From the NCBI GenBank assembly GCA_944346885.1, contig CALVMR010000014.1, forward strand, positions 62,001-126,000: a stretch of 64,000 bases of DNA. The letters are read 5' to 3'. The notes under the pieces were generated by a model, which made no database searches, was not told where the DNA came from, and worked only from the letters and a program-made list of their open reading frames with translations. A program made the position numbers and the translations under genes. Positions 61,936-64,000 of the stretch are shown here, one piece after another (position 1 is the first letter of the stretch; every line of letters starts with the position of its first letter). This DNA comes from an uncultured Clostridia bacterium. Lineage in GTDB: Bacteria > Bacillota > Clostridia > Christensenellales > Borkfalkiaceae.

Positions 61936-61980
61936 GCGAAAGGGGCGCGCCCGCCTTGCGCGGGTGCGCCCCTTTTTGCT
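61936..61980. terminator. Terminator after the foldase-like gene
   Basis: AGGGGCGCGCCCGC and GCGCGGGTGCGCCCCT form a long stem, with T5 on the plus strand. On the minus strand the stem is followed by CTTTCGC, only a short T run, so termination of the foldase-like gene would be weaker in that direction. Confidence 0.65.
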
Positions 61981-61992
61981 CTTTCCGTTTTG

Positions 61993-64000
61993 TCAAGCGT
62001 CGATGGAAGTAAGGTCGCTGTAACGGTTTTTATAGAAGGTCACGCTCTGTTCTTCCAGCAGATCGACCAACTCATTCTGCTTATCCTCTGTGTAAGAAGA
62101 GACAACGGAGGACTTCATGGCACGGTAGAAATAATAGGAAAACGTGCCGTCCTCGTTGCGCTGCGCATACAGGAACCCGTCGTTGGTATCGTCGTCGTCA
62201 TCGGAGTAGTACACCGCGCCGCCCTCATAGGTAAAGGTCACATAGATGAGATGCCAGCCGTAATCGGTCGCCACCACGCAGTACGAACCTCTTCCGTAAT
62301 TTCCGCTTTCATCGGTGATCAGCTTCTGCGCGGCATACTCAAACTCCGGCACGTAGCTGGTCGCTTCCTGAATGGTATCGATGGAATAACCGTAATAGCT
62401 GTTCAGCCCCGCCGTATCCGTGGTGTAGGCAAACATGAGCTCGTTCACCGCCGAAAGCGCCTTGTAAGAAACGTTGCTCTTGACCAGATAATCCGCCGCG
62501 GATACCTCTTTCACGCCCGCAACACTGCCTTCGTAATAGATGGCAAAGGAATAATCTTTATCGGCGAGCAGCGAGGCGATCGCCGTTTCGTCCGAATCAT
62601 ATGCAGCGGCTTTGCTGCCGCTTACCGCCGCGCCCGACACTTTTCCGACATAGGCGTTAAATTCCGCGATAAACGCATCCACGTCCAGTTCGGCGGGCGT
62701 AAGATCGTACGTTTTCGTCTCCTCGTCGTAGCCGTTCACGGTGCCGTTGTACGGGTACAGCCCCGCGTAACGCGCAATGCCCGTGGCAGACTTGGTAAGG
62801 CTGTCTTCAAAGAAGAGATAATCGCTGTTCGCGTCCGTCTTATAATAATCCAGCGCGCTTTCACTCGCGTCGAAGCTGTAATCTTCGCTGCCGTTGAACC
62901 AGCTGCCGCGCTGGTCGGTCGCAAGAATGTGAGAATACAGGCTCTTGCGGTTGGCATAATACGCCGCCGTATCCGTGCCATAGCGCGATTTTATTTCGGC
63001 AAGGCGCATCTCCTGGCTGTCGTTAAAGGGCAGCAGAATGTTGTAGACGAACCCGTACACTTTCTCCGCGGGAGAATAGACCACAAAGGAAGTATCCGAA
63101 ACGCTATCCATCGTGCTCGTAAATTCGCTTGCCGACGTGACCTGCTGGGATGCAACGAGGTCGCTGTACGCCCGTTCCAAAGCCGCCTGCTCGATCGCAT
63201 CGGACATGGTGAGGCTGATCGTGGAAGAGAATTTGGCGATGACCAGCTGTTCCAGCTGCGCTTTCAGCTCGGTGTTATAATAGGCGAGCTGAACGGGGTC
63301 GGAGACGGATTCCTCCTCCTCGACCAAATTGCTCTCGCGTAGATATGTGATAAAGCGGGCGTAGGCAAGGCGGCGCGTTGCGCGGCGAGACCCTTCCAAC
63401 GCCTCGTATTCGCCGCAGTCTGCCTCCTCGTTCAGCCCCGTGTAGATCGCGTAATCGGCGGGATAATAGTACGCCGCCAGCGTGTTCATGCCCGAAGGCG
63501 TAGCGCGCGTCTCTTCGGACGTTTCCGTCTCTTCTTCGCTGATGATCTGCTCTTCGTACGAATCGATGGCGGAATTGATGCCGCTCTTTACGAGGTACTC
63601 CGCGTATGCGATCTCCGCATCGCTCAAAAGATAGGAATACCTGGCGATCGCCGCTTCGTCCGCGGTGAGCCCCTCCGCCCCCACTGCCGCCAAATAGTCG
63701 GCAACGCGCAGCGTTTTATCCATGCGATAGCCGTCGCTTTCGGCGATGTTTTCATAGCCCGCCGCGGCGGCGTCCTGCTCGAACTGCTCAACGTAGTCGC
63801 TGTCTACCGTAACGCTGCCCGCGCTCAGATAGTAGAGCGTGGCGAATTGGGATACGAGTTTGCGGTCGGCAAGCCCGGTCAAAAGCAGCTCGAAGGTCTC
63901 CGCATAGGTGTACCCGGAAGAGATGTAATTGTACCCGTAACTGAGGAAATAGGTCACCAGATCCCGCTTATAGATCTCGTCTGTGGAAACGATCTCGCCC
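61993..64000 (-). CDS. Secreted foldase/surface protein, C-terminal part (start outside window)
   Basis: The frame is open to the window edge, giving at least 669 residues, rich in Asp/Glu/Ser/Tyr/Ala and mainly helical with TRP/SurA-like character. Near the C terminus the segment GRGSYCVVATDYGWHLIYVT resembles the end of a parvulin (PpiC-type) prolyl isomerase domain, where GWH is typical. The composition is close to that of the large acidic protein at 49885-53832. A role in folding exported proteins is plausible but the catalytic core is weakly conserved. Confidence 0.6.
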   Translation of the reverse strand, partial: GEIVSTDEIYKRDLVTYFLSYGYNYISSGYTYAETFELLLTGLADRKLVSQFATLYYLSAGSVTVDSDYVEQFEQDAAAAGYENIAESDGYRMDKTLRVADYLAAVGAEGLTADEAAIARYSYLLSDAEIAYAEYLVKSGINSAIDSYEEQIISEEETETSEETRATPSGMNTLAAYYYPADYAIYTGLNEEADCGEYEALEGSRRATRRLAYARFITYLRESNLVEEEESVSDPVQLAYYNTELKAQLEQLVIAKFSSTISLTMSDAIEQAALERAYSDLVASQQVTSASEFTSTMDSVSDTSFVVYSPAEKVYGFVYNILLPFNDSQEMRLAEIKSRYGTDTAAYYANRKSLYSHILATDQRGSWFNGSEDYSFDASESALDYYKTDANSDYLFFEDSLTKSATGIARYAGLYPYNGTVNGYDEETKTYDLTPAELDVDAFIAEFNAYVGKVSGAAVSGSKAAAYDSDETAIASLLADKDYSFAIYYEGSVAGVKEVSAADYLVKSNVSYKALSAVNELMFAYTTDTAGLNSYYGYSIDTIQEATSYVPEFEYAAQKLITDESGNYGRGSYCVVATDYGWHLIYVTFTYEGGAVYYSDDDDDTNDGFLYAQRNEDGTFSYYFYRAMKSSVVSSYTEDKQNELVDLLEEQSVTFYKNRYSDLTSIDA

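Overview
The window is GC-rich chromosomal DNA from a Gram-positive anaerobe, most likely an uncultured member of the class Clostridia (Bacillota). The evidence is a PyrR-controlled pyr operon, a Trp T-box, ZTP and tetrahydrofolate riboswitches, SpeA of the Bacillus type, type 1B PyrD/PyrK, an Rnf complex, pyruvate formate-lyase, diaminopimelate dehydrogenase, a SpoVB-like flippase and LysM, YetF and DUF4363 proteins. No mobile element, rRNA operon, CRISPR array or phage gene was found. Many long open frames lie opposite real genes and are shadows caused by base composition.

Layout. 0-0.2 kb: end of a gene whose tail matches ribosomal protein bS20. 0.4-7.2 kb (minus): a six-gene polyamine operon, speD-speA-speE-speB-carboxy(nor)spermidine dehydrogenase-nspC, behind a consensus promoter and a long structured leader that ends in an intrinsic terminator. 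7.5-11.9 kb: a thioredoxin-reductase-like flavoprotein (plus) and pflB-pflA (minus), the latter behind a ZTP riboswitch. 12-16.6 kb (minus): ddh, a YfcE-type phosphoesterase, galM and a T-box-controlled TrpB-like protein. 17-24.2 kb: a polysaccharide deacetylase (plus), then pyrR-B-C-E-F-K-D (minus). 24.2-30.9 kb: small and surface-related genes, a SpoVB-like flippase, a riboswitch-controlled FolT-type transporter, and yetF-DUF4363. 31-36.7 kb (minus): uvrB-methyltransferase-uvrA. 36.8-42.6 kb: two winged-helix/TM paralogues, an acyl-CoA synthetase (plus), and mreB-like, maf and ppx/gppA genes (minus). 42.9-48.7 kb (minus): rnfCDGEAB, with an unusually long RnfD. 48.8-49.6 kb: two half-size TauE proteins. 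49.9-53.8 kb (plus): a 1315-residue acidic surface protein. 53.9-57.6 kb (minus): an RsmF-like methyltransferase, an exonuclease and a ferritin-like protein. 57.7-60.8 kb (plus): mtnN-luxS-ung-apgM. 61.1-61.8 kb: tRNA-Gly(CCC), then three consecutive promoter-small RNA-terminator cassettes. To the window end (minus): a truncated secreted foldase-like protein.

The genes join into a coherent physiology. Pfl makes acetyl-CoA and formate and is tied to one-carbon status by a ZTP riboswitch, while folate uptake is tied to THF. Rnf couples ferredoxin oxidation to ion pumping. SpeD consumes SAM, and MtnN and LuxS handle methylthioadenosine and S-adenosylhomocysteine. De novo UMP synthesis is controlled at its head by PyrR.

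The most interesting unexplained features are: the tandem small RNA cassettes at 61.3-61.8 kb, two of which are clear structural paralogues with compensatory base changes; a recurring intergenic repeat with a palindromic AGTACT core (six copies, all in the same orientation, three in or at the end of the pyr operon and two flanking pflA); the RnfD protein with two RnfG-like flavin-binding-type domains fused to its C terminus; and the speD leader, which matches no riboswitch class I can recall.
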